A stretch of DNA of 64,000 bases, taken from Clostridium senegalense JC122. Lineage in GTDB: Bacteria > Bacillota > Clostridia > Clostridiales > Clostridiaceae. Under the pieces are notes generated by a model, which had not been told where the DNA came from, searched no databases, and saw only the letters and a list, made by a program, of their open reading frames with translations. Each line of letters begins with the position of its first letter. Position 1 is the stretch's first letter. The stretch lies in the NCBI RefSeq assembly GCF_000285575.1, contig NZ_HE611051.1, positions 235,572 to 299,571 on the forward strand, written 5' to 3'. Shown here piece by piece: positions 55,401-63,234 of this stretch. Made by a program: the position numbers and the translations under genes.

Positions 55401-56261
55401 TATAGCTCTTAACTTTTTCATTCCAATTACGGCTATGTCCATAAGTGTCACAGCTTTATCTTTGTCTTTATATAACTCATTTCTATAATTATTATATATT
55501 TCTAAAGCTTCTTTTATAGGTTTTGAAAATTTACCCTCTTCAATTTCAATATCTGTTAATATTGTTTGAAATGTAGTATGTCTACAATGATCTGACCAAT
55601 AAGTTTCTATAACTTTAACTTCCGTTATAGTAGGGTCTCTTCTTTCTTCATTTTTAAAATAATTTTGAACAAGCTTTAAATCCTCTAAAGTCATTGCTAA
55701 AGATTTTTCTTTTATAAAGCTTTCTAATTGCCCTTCTTCTAAATTTATAAATCCCTCTATAATTTCAACTGGTTTAATATCAATATTTTCTTCATTAAAT
55801 TTGGCCATTTCATCCACTGATACTTCTCTAGAGTCCACAGTATTTATGTAGTATTTTTTCACTTTTTCTACGTCATTCTTACTAAGTAATCCTTCTAAAA
55901 TAATTATTTTACTAGTTTTAACTTTTAGATCTTCTTTTTGAGTTAATATTTGAATACACTGCATAGCTGAGTCTGCCCTTTGATCATATTGGCCTGGAAG
56001 ATATTCAACCCTAAATGAATTTTTATTTTCTATATTAATTTTTTCATATAAATTGTCTACATTTACTTCGCTTAAAATAAACTCTTTAACTAATTCACAT
56101 TCATGACTATTTATTCCCTTTATATCATATCTATTTATGACTTTTACATCTTTTAAATTATTCAGCTTAAGATTTACAGTAAAATCTCTTAACATTCCCT
56201 GTGATTCCAAATTAAAATTCGGTTTTTTCTCAACATAAATAGTAAAAATTTGATTTTGCAT
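52488..56261 (-). CDS. purL: Phosphoribosylformylglycinamidine synthase, single-chain (PurL with fused PurQ glutaminase)
   Basis: 1257 residues from the ATG at 56261 with TTAGGGGG upstream; a 45-residue extension to 56396 runs through the promoter and is not real. Order: N-terminal PurS-like region, linker, two FGAM synthetase halves (TYWSDHCRHTTFQT, MFKNETHNHPTEIEPFGGAST, GRTGRDGVGGA, MPFGGRYQQTPNEA, IGGKDSMSG), and a C-terminal class I glutaminase (VFPGTNCEYDCERAF, GGFSAGDEPDGSG, nucleophile Cys in MLGICNGFQAL, final GHSER). This large form is found in proteobacteria and many clostridia; Bacillus uses separate PurS/Q/L. First gene of the operon. Confidence 0.97.
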   Translation of the reverse strand: MQNQIFTIYVEKKPNFNLESQGMLRDFTVNLKLNNLKDVKVINRYDIKGINSHECELVKEFILSEVNVDNLYEKINIENKNSFRVEYLPGQYDQRADSAMQCIQILTQKEDLKVKTSKIIILEGLLSKNDVEKVKKYYINTVDSREVSVDEMAKFNEENIDIKPVEIIEGFINLEEGQLESFIKEKSLAMTLEDLKLVQNYFKNEERRDPTITEVKVIETYWSDHCRHTTFQTILTDIEIEEGKFSKPIKEALEIYNNYRNELYKDKDKAVTLMDIAVIGMKKLRAIGKLDDLDISEEINACSIIIDADIDGKNEKYLVMFKNETHNHPTEIEPFGGASTCLGGAIRDPLSGRSYVYQAMRITGCKNPKEDLKNTLKGKLPQRKITKEAAKGYSSYGNQIGLATGYVQELYHDGYEAKRMEVGAVIAAAPYENVIRANPQPTDKIILLGGRTGRDGVGGAAGSSKEHNEKSLESCNAEVQKGNAPTERKIQRLFRNKKVTTMIKRCNDFGAGGVSVAIGELAPGLKINLNLVPKKYEGLNGTEIAISESQERMAVVVSEKDVEKFIEYAQNENLEAVAVAEVTEEKRIVMNFNGQEILNISRDFLDTNGAKSFNKVKAIAPKESENYFEKNIFMKNTFEETIKDLVGNLNICSQKGLIENFDSSIGGNTVIMPFGGRYQQTPNEAMVCKLPILNGETSTGTIMSHGFNPYISSWSPFHGAFYAVIESLAKIVAIGGDYKKVRLSLQEYFEKLGCDKEKWGKPFSALLGALYAQHSFQIPAIGGKDSMSGTFKDLNVPPTLISFAVSTVDVNKVVTQEFKKFNSKVISINAKKNEHEIVDTDKLKLNFEKIHSLIGKELVLASYTSKFGGILEAVIKMALGNKIGFKFSKGLNLNEITKLNYGTIILEISDNVNLEKELENIDYTILGETTKEYNIQWNNEIVNLDEIESIYNMPLEEIFPTDYTNKSIYNKKIENYKVKNKLEIKSPLIKVAKPKVVIPVFPGTNCEYDCERAFIKAGAEVEQVVFKNLTSKNIEESIEILAKKIKTSQIVMLPGGFSAGDEPDGSGKFIATVFRNSKIKNEVMELLKNRDGLMLGICNGFQALIKLGLVTYGEITDLNENSETLTNNSIGRHISCMVNTKIVSNSSPWLCKTKVGDVYTIPVSHGEGRFYGSEEGIKTLFENDQVATQYVDLNGNPTYDIKFNPNGSLYAIEGITSPDGRVFGKMGHSERIGTNVIKNVIGNHEQKIFESGVHYFK

Positions 56262-56284
56262 AACTTTTCCCCCTAAGCCATTCT

Positions 56285-56400
56285 TTAATACGAACATTAT
56301 TTTTATTTTTTTATAATAATTCGATATTGTTATTATAACATAGTTTTTCTTTTTTAAAAGTACTTTTTTAAAAATATTTTTATTTTTGTTCGACATAATA
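56285..56400. promoter_or_regulatory. purL promoter region with two PurBox-like CGAACA sites
   Basis: ATACGAACATT (about 56289-56299, plus strand) and, inverted, TGTCGAACAAAA (about 56383-56395, read on the minus strand) face the same region that holds GTTATAATAAC as a probable -10 (about 56331-56341). CGAAC pairs mark PurR sites in Bacillus and Lactococcus, but the spacing here, about 90 bases, is longer than the usual pair. No guanine-riboswitch core found. Confidence 0.35.
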
Positions 56401-56522
56401 CGTATATTGTTTTTATTTATTCTTTTTATTGTACGTTTGTTTGAATTTTATAAATATTAAATTTGTATTTCAAATATAGTTAGCTTTAATTTTGATTTTA
56501 GACTATATTCTAAAAAACATAT

Positions 56523-56565
56523 AAAAAAGCATTTTTAAATATCTTTTTAAATATTTAAAAACGCC
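56523..56565 (-). terminator. Terminator of the TM protein gene at 56605-57345
   Basis: Minus-strand stem GCGTTTTTAAATAT / ATATTTAAAAATGC followed by TTTTTT. Confidence 0.7.
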
Positions 56566-56604
56566 CTAATATAAATTTCTTTAACTTTATTATATTTTAT
56601 TTAA

Positions 56605-57345
56605 TTATATATATAAATAAAAAACTGCTATTATCATTATTATTAAGAAAATAACCACTGATATAAATATTTTATCTATTTTTCTAGAAGGCGTATGTCC
56701 AAACTCTTTTCCACTTTGACCATTAAATATACAATAGTAAGTTTTCATATTATAGGAATACTTGCATACCCAAACTGGTACTAATACTTTATAAAATTCC
56801 TCATCAATTATTTCATGTGATTTTACTTTATAAAATTTTTTCTTCATTTCTTTAGTATTCTGTTTCAAGAGTTTTTTATTAATAACATCTTCTAATTTTT
56901 TCATAACTGCACCTTTATAATGATTTATACAATCATCATATACTTGAATAAATTTTTCTTTTGGTGCATCTTTCGTCTCATCTCCGCTTATATGCATTTT
57001 AGAAAAATCATAAGGTGATATTTGATCCATATCATATCTAGGTATCACTTGAGATGCAAAAAGAGAATAATCTTTTATATAAAACATTTCATTATCATCA
57101 ATTATAGTGCTCATTCCCCTTCGAATTTTATATCTTTTTTGCACTCTTATAGTGTAATCTAATTGAATTTTTAAATTGCATACGTAACAAGGCATATAGT
57201 ATGGTCTTACACTCATTAATCTTATTTCTTTTGTGAAATTTTTAGGAATATGCCTCCTACTTTCTATCCACTTATAAAAATATTGCTTTATAATCTCTTC
57301 ATTCTCTAGTTTAAAATCAACAATGTATACTTCTTCTTTTTTCAT
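56605..57345 (-). CDS. Hypothetical protein with C-terminal TM, related to zinc-ribbon-associated membrane proteins
   Basis: About 246 residues from the second ATG (57345, AAGGA eight bases upstream; an ATG nine bases earlier abuts that site). A soluble N-terminal 220 residues contain YYMPCYVCNLKIQLDY, then FYKVLVPVWVCKYSYNMKTYYCIFNGQSGKEFGHTP, a pattern I associate with C-terminal parts of TFIIB-type zinc-ribbon membrane proteins. The zinc ribbon itself is absent. One strong TM helix (IFISVVIFLIIMIIAVFYLY) ends the protein, which therefore faces the cytoplasm. Function unknown; monocistronic. Confidence 0.65.
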   Translation of the reverse strand: MKKEEVYIVDFKLENEEIIKQYFYKWIESRRHIPKNFTKEIRLMSVRPYYMPCYVCNLKIQLDYTIRVQKRYKIRRGMSTIIDDNEMFYIKDYSLFASQVIPRYDMDQISPYDFSKMHISGDETKDAPKEKFIQVYDDCINHYKGAVMKKLEDVINKKLLKQNTKEMKKKFYKVKSHEIIDEEFYKVLVPVWVCKYSYNMKTYYCIFNGQSGKEFGHTPSRKIDKIFISVVIFLIIMIIAVFYLYI

Positions 57346-57438
57346 TCTTTTCATCCTTATATCTTAATATATGTCTCATTTCTATAAACTAGTCCACTAT
57401 CTAATATTCGTAATTTTCAGCAAAATCTTTATAAAAAA

Positions 57439-57476
57439 AGTGAATATCTTAAATTTTATAATTTAAGACATTCACT
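57439..57476 (-). terminator. Terminator of the 105-residue hypothetical gene
   Basis: AGTGAATATCTTAAAT / ATTTAAGACATTCACT (one mismatch), overlapping the stop codon. Confidence 0.8.
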
Positions 57477-57792
57477 ATATATTACTATCTTTTTCTTTTT
57501 CAAATGCTTCTTTTATGTCATTACCTATAAGTTCTAAAATTCTATCTATCAATTCTATTATCTCTTTATCATCATCTTCCTTTACGCCACTTTCCATTAT
57601 TAATGTAGGAGCACAAGAACAACATTTTCTTGTAAGTAATATAACTTTAGTATATACATCATGGTTAATTAAATCATCAAATGTAATATTCTGTTTATCC
57701 ATTGAAACTAATATCCCCATAAGTCCATTATGAACTTTTACGTCTATCCCATTATATCTTATTGCTTTTAGTTCTGCCTTTACAACTTTCAT
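57475..57792 (-). CDS. Hypothetical protein
   Basis: 105 residues, soluble, acidic C-terminus. N-terminal KVVKAELKAIRYNGIDVKVHNG reads as two beta strands. RKCCSCAPTLIMESG in the middle contains a CCxC cluster that might bind metal. The C-terminal part is a helix ELIDRILELIGNDIKEAFEKEK. GAGGTTAC precedes the ATG. I do not recognise a family. It has a strong terminator and no close partner. Confidence 0.6.
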   Translation of the reverse strand: MKVVKAELKAIRYNGIDVKVHNGLMGILVSMDKQNITFDDLINHDVYTKVILLTRKCCSCAPTLIMESGVKEDDDKEIIELIDRILELIGNDIKEAFEKEKDSNI

Positions 57793-57948
57793 CTTTGTAA
57801 CCTCTTTTCATTTTTATATTTATTGCTATATTCATATATATTATTACATAAAAATTTTAATTAATAAAATTTATGAAATCTTCCTTATATACTTTTATAC
57901 TTTTATAAATAGATTCTTAATTTTTTTACCATTAATCAAATTACACGT

Positions 57949-57999
57949 AAAAAAGGGAGCATATCGCTCTTCTAACCTTAAGTTAGTTTTGCAACAGCC
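57949..57999 (-). terminator. Double-hairpin terminator of the lipoprotein gene
   Basis: On the minus strand GGGCTGTTGC is followed by hairpins CTAAC-TTAAG-GTTAG and GAGC-GATAT-GCTC, with GGGCTG-like bases facing the CTCCC end, then TTTTTT. A pattern this elaborate may be a repeated terminator cassette. Confidence 0.7.
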
Positions 58000-58012
58000 C
58001 CTTTATATAATA

Positions 58013-58486
58013 TTATTTTAATTGTGAATCTATTATTTTTTCTATTTTTTCACTTTCTTCATCTACTATAAAAATCACATAATTTCCTACAACTTTTATT
58101 TTTGCATTTTTTACTAATTCATGTTGATCCGGTAGATATTGAGACCACTGTTTGTCTAAATCCTCTTGTCTTTTTTCTACACCATTTTTTATAGCTTCAA
58201 CCTTTGATTCATCTTTTACTTTAATTATTGTAATTTCTGATGCTGAAACATTCATCATTGCCTTCTTTATTATATATTCTTCTACATCTTCATCCTTTAT
58301 ATAATATTGAGCATTTAAAATATCTCCACTTTGAAAGTTTTCCATAGGTCTAAACTCTACTTCTTTTTCAACAGCCGCCATTATATCAGCTACAGGTATA
58401 TTTTTAACTTCTTTTTTTGACTTACCACATCCAATTAATGATAAACACATTATAACAATTAACATAAAGGTGATTACTTTTTTCAT
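58013..58486 (-). CDS. DUF4358-type lipoprotein
   Basis: 157 residues from the ATG at 58486 behind AGGAGGAA; a six-residue upstream extension is unsupported. The lipoprotein signal VITFMLIVIMCLSLIGC ends with the lipidated Cys. The mature part reads VADIMAAVEKEVEFRPMENF, EDVEEYIIKKAMMNVSASEI, KNGVEKRQEDLDKQWSQYLPDQ and VGNYVIFIVDEESEKIEKII, matching the DUF4358 layout. The family is of unknown function and common in Clostridia. Confidence 0.85.
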   Translation of the reverse strand: MKKVITFMLIVIMCLSLIGCGKSKKEVKNIPVADIMAAVEKEVEFRPMENFQSGDILNAQYYIKDEDVEEYIIKKAMMNVSASEITIIKVKDESKVEAIKNGVEKRQEDLDKQWSQYLPDQHELVKNAKIKVVGNYVIFIVDEESEKIEKIIDSQLK

Positions 58487-58584
58487 TTTAATATTCCTCC
58501 TCATATTTTCATCTACTATTACTACGTATTATTCTATAAAAAAGTTCAAAAAATACTAATTTATTTTCATAAAACTTTAATAAA

Positions 58585-58628
58585 AAATGAAAACTCTTAT
58601 AAACAAAAATGCTTATAAGAGTTTTCAT
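58585..58628 (-). terminator. Terminator-like hairpin downstream of the histidine kinase
   Basis: AATGAAAACTCTTATAA / TTATAAGAGTTTTCATT with a 10-base loop, about 90 bases past the kinase stop. Confidence 0.7.
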
Positions 58629-58715
58629 TCCAAACCAATTATTAATAAGTGATTTGTTGAATATATGAGATATTTAAAATTATATACCTAATATACTTTA
58701 TTGTCAAAGCATATT

Positions 58716-60665
58716 TTAATCATCATATATATCTGAAAATTCTAGGTTTATTTTTTCTTGTGGATTATTTATAGTATTTTTATCAACTATACACTTTCTA
58801 TTGCATTCTTTAATAGGAAGTCTTATTATAAATTCACTACCTTGTCCAATTTCACTTTTTACTTCCAGTTCTCCATCATGCATTTCAATTAGTGACTTTG
58901 TTAAAGAAAGTCCTATACCACTTCCTTCTTGATTTCTAGTTAATAAATTTTCTACTTGCCTAAACCGTTCAAATATTATCTGCTGCTTATCTTTTGGTAT
59001 TCCTATTCCTGTATCTTTAACAGTTATTTTTATCCATTTGTCTTCATCATATATATTTACAAATATATCTCCACCTTGTGGAGTAAACTTTATAGCGTTT
59101 GATAAAAGATTTAGCATAACTCTTTCTATTTTATCTTGATCAAAGCACCCTATTTTTTCCTCTACCTCAGTGTCAAATGTCAGATTTATATTTTTTCGTT
59201 CAATATAATTAGCTGCTGACATTGTTATATCCTCAACCACTTCAACTACATTAATATTTTCATATTGAAGGGCGAAATATCCTGCATCTATTTTAGTTAT
59301 ATCTATTAAATTATTTATAAGTTTTAATAATCTTCTACTATTTTGTTTTAATGCATCCATTCTTTTATAAATAGCATCATTTTTATATACTATCTCTCCA
59401 TTTTTTAAATGCATATCATTTAATTGAAGTGTACTTAATATTATATTTAATGGGGTTCTTAATTCATGAGAAATATTTGCAAAAAACTCAGTTCGTAAAT
59501 TTTCATATTCTAGCGCTTGCTTATACAACTTATTCTTATATTCAATCCTAAGCAATAATATTATTATTAATAATGTCAGTATAGCGATAATTAATATTAT
59601 TGTAGCCTTAAGTTCCATTGGTATTTTTTTTAATACTGACGGATGATTTAATACTACTGAATTACTAGGTAAATTTTTCATATTTATAGAAAAATTATTC
59701 AAGGCCTCATAATAAAATACATATTTAAAACTAGAATTACTTATATCATACATTGTATTAACATCTTCATTATTAAGTATTCTATAACATAAATCTCCTG
59801 TTAACTCTCCAATTTTACATCCTTCAATTATAGGCCCACCTACAACTACTGAATTTAACCATGACTCACTCCAAGTATAAAGCTCTCTTTTAGTATGATA
59901 ATAAACAATAGTAGATATTGTATCTCTATCAATTATCTGTCCATTTTCATCTTTATAGACACCATACATAAAATTAACACTATTTTTCTCATTTCCTTCA
60001 GTCTTTTCTAATGCTTCATTTATATAATCACATTGAATTATATTAAATTTACAATTATCATATTTAGATTGTAGTTTTTTTATTTCCTCTGCAAATATTT
60101 TTGAAGTTATTGTGTTATCTAACATAAAGTTCATTGTTTTAACATCATTATGTGTTTTAAACACAAAAGAAATAGCATTTGATATTAAAAATTGCTCACG
60201 AACTCCTACTGAATGTTCTTCCAGGTTCTCTCCTAATTTTAAGTCTTGTTTATTAATGCTAGTATATACCACAGGTGTATCTAAAAAGATTTCATCATAA
60301 ATTTGATTTAATACCATAAGTGCTTCATCATTGCATACTACAATTAAATCATAATTTTGATTTTTAAACTTTGAAGTGAAATTTTTCTTTACTTCGTTTA
60401 AATCTAATGCATTCCTTTTGCTATCCAAGTATTCAAAATTATACTCCACATTCTTAAGTTCTTTACTTAAACCCTCTTTAATGCCAGAAAAAATTTGAGC
60501 TTCCCAAGTTTCATCAAAATGGTATGAATTAATAATAAGTATTTTTTTTTGAGTATCTTTATCTATATTTTTGTTTACATTTGCATAAACACTATAAGAA
60601 ATTGTAGTAAATAATGATATTAATATTATCATTAGTATGTATTTTGCACTACATTTACCTTTCAT
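58716..60665 (-). CDS. Sensor histidine kinase with ABC-substrate-binding-like extracellular domain
   Basis: 649 residues. A signal anchor (9-29) is followed by an exported domain (40-340) beginning ILIINSYHFDETWEAQIFSGIKEGL, of the PF04392-like periplasmic-binding type (LIVVCNDEALMVLNQI, VVYTSINKQDL, VVGGPIIEGCKIGEL). Then a TM helix (352-372), HisKA with phospho-acceptor H400 in FFANISHELRTPLN, and HATPase with NLLSNAIKFTPQGG, DTGIGIPKDKQQIIFERFRQ and GSGIGLSLTKSLIEMH. No PAS or HAMP domain. No response regulator gene is adjacent, so it is an orphan. It probably senses a small molecule directly. The homologous free-standing binding protein occurs at 9045-10043. Confidence 0.9.
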   Translation of the reverse strand: MKGKCSAKYILMIILISLFTTISYSVYANVNKNIDKDTQKKILIINSYHFDETWEAQIFSGIKEGLSKELKNVEYNFEYLDSKRNALDLNEVKKNFTSKFKNQNYDLIVVCNDEALMVLNQIYDEIFLDTPVVYTSINKQDLKLGENLEEHSVGVREQFLISNAISFVFKTHNDVKTMNFMLDNTITSKIFAEEIKKLQSKYDNCKFNIIQCDYINEALEKTEGNEKNSVNFMYGVYKDENGQIIDRDTISTIVYYHTKRELYTWSESWLNSVVVGGPIIEGCKIGELTGDLCYRILNNEDVNTMYDISNSSFKYVFYYEALNNFSINMKNLPSNSVVLNHPSVLKKIPMELKATIILIIAILTLLIIILLLRIEYKNKLYKQALEYENLRTEFFANISHELRTPLNIILSTLQLNDMHLKNGEIVYKNDAIYKRMDALKQNSRRLLKLINNLIDITKIDAGYFALQYENINVVEVVEDITMSAANYIERKNINLTFDTEVEEKIGCFDQDKIERVMLNLLSNAIKFTPQGGDIFVNIYDEDKWIKITVKDTGIGIPKDKQQIIFERFRQVENLLTRNQEGSGIGLSLTKSLIEMHDGELEVKSEIGQGSEFIIRLPIKECNRKCIVDKNTINNPQEKINLEFSDIYDD

Positions 60666-61041
60666 AAATCCTCCGAACCCTAATCTTATTTACTACAATA
60701 TTATACATTAAATAAAAATATATTACAAATTTTAACATAGAACTTTTTTAATCTTTTAAATTTTTAAATTTTAAAGATTTTTAATTTATAGTTGATTTTA
60801 TCCATTTATTTAAACCATTACATATTTTATTTGGCAACAAATTTTTAACTATTTAAGTTTTATTTTAATTTTAAATTCAATTTTAAATGTTATTTTTATA
60901 TTTTTTTAATTAAATCATATTTTTCATATTTATTTCTTCATTATTTAACATTATTTTACTACTTATTAACACTCTTTTTTGTTTTACATAATATAATATT
61001 ATTAATTTAAAAATATTCTTATTAAAAAAGGGGGCGTTTTA
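60666..61041. other. Divergent AT-rich promoter gap
   Basis: 376 bases between the leftward kinase gene and a rightward hypothetical gene. Extremely AT-rich with long T- and A-runs. AAAAAAGGGGGCG at the right end is the ribosome binding site of the next gene. No hairpin or repeat stands out. Confidence 0.5.
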
Positions 61042-61422
61042 ATGGAGAATAATTTGAACACAATGGAAGCACTTAAAACTTTATATTACAATCCAACTTA
61101 TATTGCAATAAATGAATATGGTCATACTTTAGAACTTAAAGGTGATGAAAAATTTATTATTCAAAGAAAAATCAAATCATCTAAACAAGAAAATATTAGT
61201 TTGAAAGATAATTGGAGAATTATAAAGCCTATTTCATACGATGATGCTAATGAATTATTTAAACGATTACGTACTGTAGAATGTAGATTTAAAGATGGAA
61301 GTAAACGATTATATAATAAACTTCCTGCAGATGGACAGTTTATTATTGAAAGTGATTTACCATATTGCGATGATTGTCTTTGGTACTATTATGGTACCAT
61401 GGTAATAATAAACAAAGAATAA
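61042..61422 (+). CDS. Hypothetical protein
   Basis: 126 residues behind GGGGGCG. Soluble, mixed alpha/beta, no membrane segment. Notable stretches are NPTYIAINEYGHTLELKGDEKFIIQRK, DDANELFKRLRTVECRFKDGSKRLYNKLPADGQFI and an aromatic Cys-containing end LPYCDDCLWYYYGTMVIINKE, whose CDDC could bind metal. I do not recognise the family. It has its own terminator and precedes the rubrerythrin gene by about 130 bases. Confidence 0.65.
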   Translation: MENNLNTMEALKTLYYNPTYIAINEYGHTLELKGDEKFIIQRKIKSSKQENISLKDNWRIIKPISYDDANELFKRLRTVECRFKDGSKRLYNKLPADGQFIIESDLPYCDDCLWYYYGTMVIINKE

Positions 61423-61452
61423 TAATTTGACTAAAATTTTAATATGTATTTT

Positions 61453-61484
61453 AAAGTATAGAGTAATTTAACTCTATACTTTTT
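61453..61484 (+). terminator. Terminator of the hypothetical gene at 61042-61422
   Basis: AAAGTATAGAGT / ACTCTATACTTTTT with loop AATTTA. Confidence 0.85.
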
Positions 61485-61553
61485 ACATATATGTATCATT
61501 TTTACATATAGTTGCATATTTTATTATTGGATAGAGAATTAGGAGGATTTAAA

Positions 61554-62123
61554 ATGAAATATAGACAAAATGAAATGACTTCCTTATCCGGTAGTGAAAC
61601 AGAAAAAAATCTTTTAAAAACTTTTTCTGGTGAATCTAGAGCCAGTAATAAATATATGCTTTATGCAGAAAAAGCTCTAGAAGAAGGCTATAATTATGTA
61701 GCACAAGTATTTCAAGAAACTGCTGGAAATGAAAGAGCACATAGTAGATTTGTTTATAAAAATGCTTTAAAACAAATAAAAAACACTGCTCAAAATTTAA
61801 AAGATGCAATTGAGGGCGAAACTGAAGAATTTTCTTATATTTATAAAGAGTTTGAAGAAACTGCTAGACGTGAAGGCTTTATTGAAATAGCAAACTTTTA
61901 TAAAGAACTACAAGAAGTGGAAGAATTCCATCAAGAAAGATTCAAAGATTTATATGACAGAATAGTATCTGGAACAATGTTTAATAGTCCTGATAAAGTT
62001 CAAAATTGGCAATGTATGAATTGTGGATACATTCACGAAGGAAATAATGCTCCTGAAATATGTCCACTGTGCAAATATCCTAAATCATTCTTTAAAATTG
62101 AATGTATGGATTATAAACTTTAA
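61554..62123 (+). CDS. Rubrerythrin
   Basis: 189 residues from the ATG at 61554 (AGGAGG upstream; a 14-residue upstream extension is not real). The ferritin-like di-iron domain has two ExxH-type ligand pairs: GESRASNKYMLYAEKALEEG with GNERAHSRFVY, and FEETARREGF with EVEEFHQERF. A C-terminal rubredoxin-like domain follows with CMNCGYIHEG and CPLC. Classical rubrerythrin order and length; the protein reduces peroxide in anaerobes. It is a single gene with a bidirectional terminator. Confidence 0.95.
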   Translation: MKYRQNEMTSLSGSETEKNLLKTFSGESRASNKYMLYAEKALEEGYNYVAQVFQETAGNERAHSRFVYKNALKQIKNTAQNLKDAIEGETEEFSYIYKEFEETARREGFIEIANFYKELQEVEEFHQERFKDLYDRIVSGTMFNSPDKVQNWQCMNCGYIHEGNNAPEICPLCKYPKSFFKIECMDYKL

Positions 62124-62153
62124 TAATACATTTATTTATAATTTAAAATCAAT

Positions 62154-62195
62154 AAAAGAGAATGTCTTAAATAACATTTTAAGACATTCTTTTTT
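62154..62195. terminator. Bidirectional terminator between rubrerythrin and TSCPD genes
   Basis: AAGAGAATGTCTTAAA / TTTTAAGACATTCTTTTTT between convergent stops. Confidence 0.85.
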
Positions 62196-62196
62196 C

Positions 62197-62445
62197 TTAT
62201 TTATTTAATACTAATTCCTCTAATGCTAATGCCAACTGGTCTGGACAAGATGTTTCCCCTCTACAAGGTATACCTTTTAACCTTTTTATAGCTTCTTCTA
62301 CCTCCATGCCTACTAATAATCTTGCTATTCCTTGTGTGTTACCACGACAACCTTGTATAAATTCAACTTCTTTTATAATATTTCCTTCAACTTCAAAATT
62401 TATTTGAGTCGCACAACATCCTTTAGTTTTATATGTATATTTCAT
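62197..62445 (-). CDS. TIGR03905-family TSCPD domain protein
   Basis: 82 residues. MKYTYKTKGCCATQINFEVEGN, VEFIQGCRGNTQGIARLLVGM and IPCRGETSCPDQLALALEE include the TSCPD motif and the regularly placed cysteines of this small family, which resembles the C-terminal zinc-type domain of vitamin-B12-dependent ribonucleotide reductases. Function is unknown. GGAGGGATTAC precedes the ATG. It is single-gene. Confidence 0.92.
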   Translation of the reverse strand: MKYTYKTKGCCATQINFEVEGNIIKEVEFIQGCRGNTQGIARLLVGMEVEEAIKRLKGIPCRGETSCPDQLALALEELVLNK

Positions 62446-62582
62446 TGTAATCCCTCCATTTATTTTGTATTATCACCTTTGAATATACCTAAAAAATCTA
62501 TTTTTTTCAATAACTTATTATTTTTTACTATTAAAGACTACAATTCATTTGTATTTTTTATATAAAATTTATTTTTAATAAA

Positions 62583-62625
62583 AAAATGCCTTTTAAAATA
62601 TTTTATTATCTTAAAAGGCTTTTTT
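62583..62625 (-). terminator. Terminator of the 167-residue hypothetical gene
   Basis: AAATGCCTTTTAAAAT / TCTTAAAAGGCTTTTTT, directly next to the stop. Confidence 0.75.
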
Positions 62626-62626
62626 A

Positions 62627-63130
62627 TCAAATATTATCTTTTATGGATTTTTCACTTTTATTATTACCCCAACACTCCATTATAATAAAACTCATCCAAA
62701 TTATAATTAGATTTAATGTATTAGTCATAATAATATTATTTTCTTTTGTTGAAATTATACAATTTAATAAAGATATAATACTTAACAATAATAATTTGTA
62801 TAAGCTATTATTATATTCTTCATTTATATAAGAAAAACTTTTCATTATTTTATCTATACTTTTGTTTATTCTAAACTTCTTTTTTGAATAATTATATGGC
62901 TTTTTAGCTTCCTTAATATTTTCAAAATAATCCTTTGAAAAATTATATACAACCAAATCCTCATCATTATCTGTTGTGGCCAGGGCATTTACTGTTTCCT
63001 GATAACTTATCAATTTATTTTCCATTACATACTTGCCATTTTCTAAATTTTTTCTATAAGTGTTATCTAAATATGGCTCGCTAAATTTTACGTTATTATA
63101 AAAAAAAGTAACATTAGTAAAACCTTTCAA
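62627..63130 (-). CDS. Hypothetical membrane protein
   Basis: 167 residues from a TTG at 63130 with GGGAGGGAG six bases upstream. The N-terminal 110 residues are soluble and polar (VTFFYNNVKFSEPYLDN, YQETVNALATTDNDEDLVVYNF). Two hydrophobic segments follow (about 111-126 and 132-149) with a short basic tail. I do not recognise the family. The good start site and terminator support it being real. Its neighbour, the acyl-ACP thioesterase, is about 100 bases upstream on the same strand. Confidence 0.6.
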   Translation of the reverse strand: MKGFTNVTFFYNNVKFSEPYLDNTYRKNLENGKYVMENKLISYQETVNALATTDNDEDLVVYNFSKDYFENIKEAKKPYNYSKKKFRINKSIDKIMKSFSYINEEYNNSLYKLLLLSIISLLNCIISTKENNIIMTNTLNLIIIWMSFIIMECWGNNKSEKSIKDNI

Positions 63131-63234
63131 ATCTACTCCCTCCCATTTCCAGACTATGATTTTTAAATTTAAATATCTTTTATTTAAAAGACCTTAATAA
63201 GAATACAACGTTCCAACAAAAAATTCAATAGTTT

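Noticed and set aside
56262-56396. 45-residue N-terminal extension of PurL
   Set aside because: Runs through the promoter region and lacks a ribosome site; the ATG at 56261 follows TTAGGGGG and matches the family start.
56262-56600. Guanine or other purine riboswitch upstream of purL
   Set aside because: No purine aptamer core (paired P1 with conserved loop sequences) could be seen; only CGAACA-like sites and an AT-rich leader.
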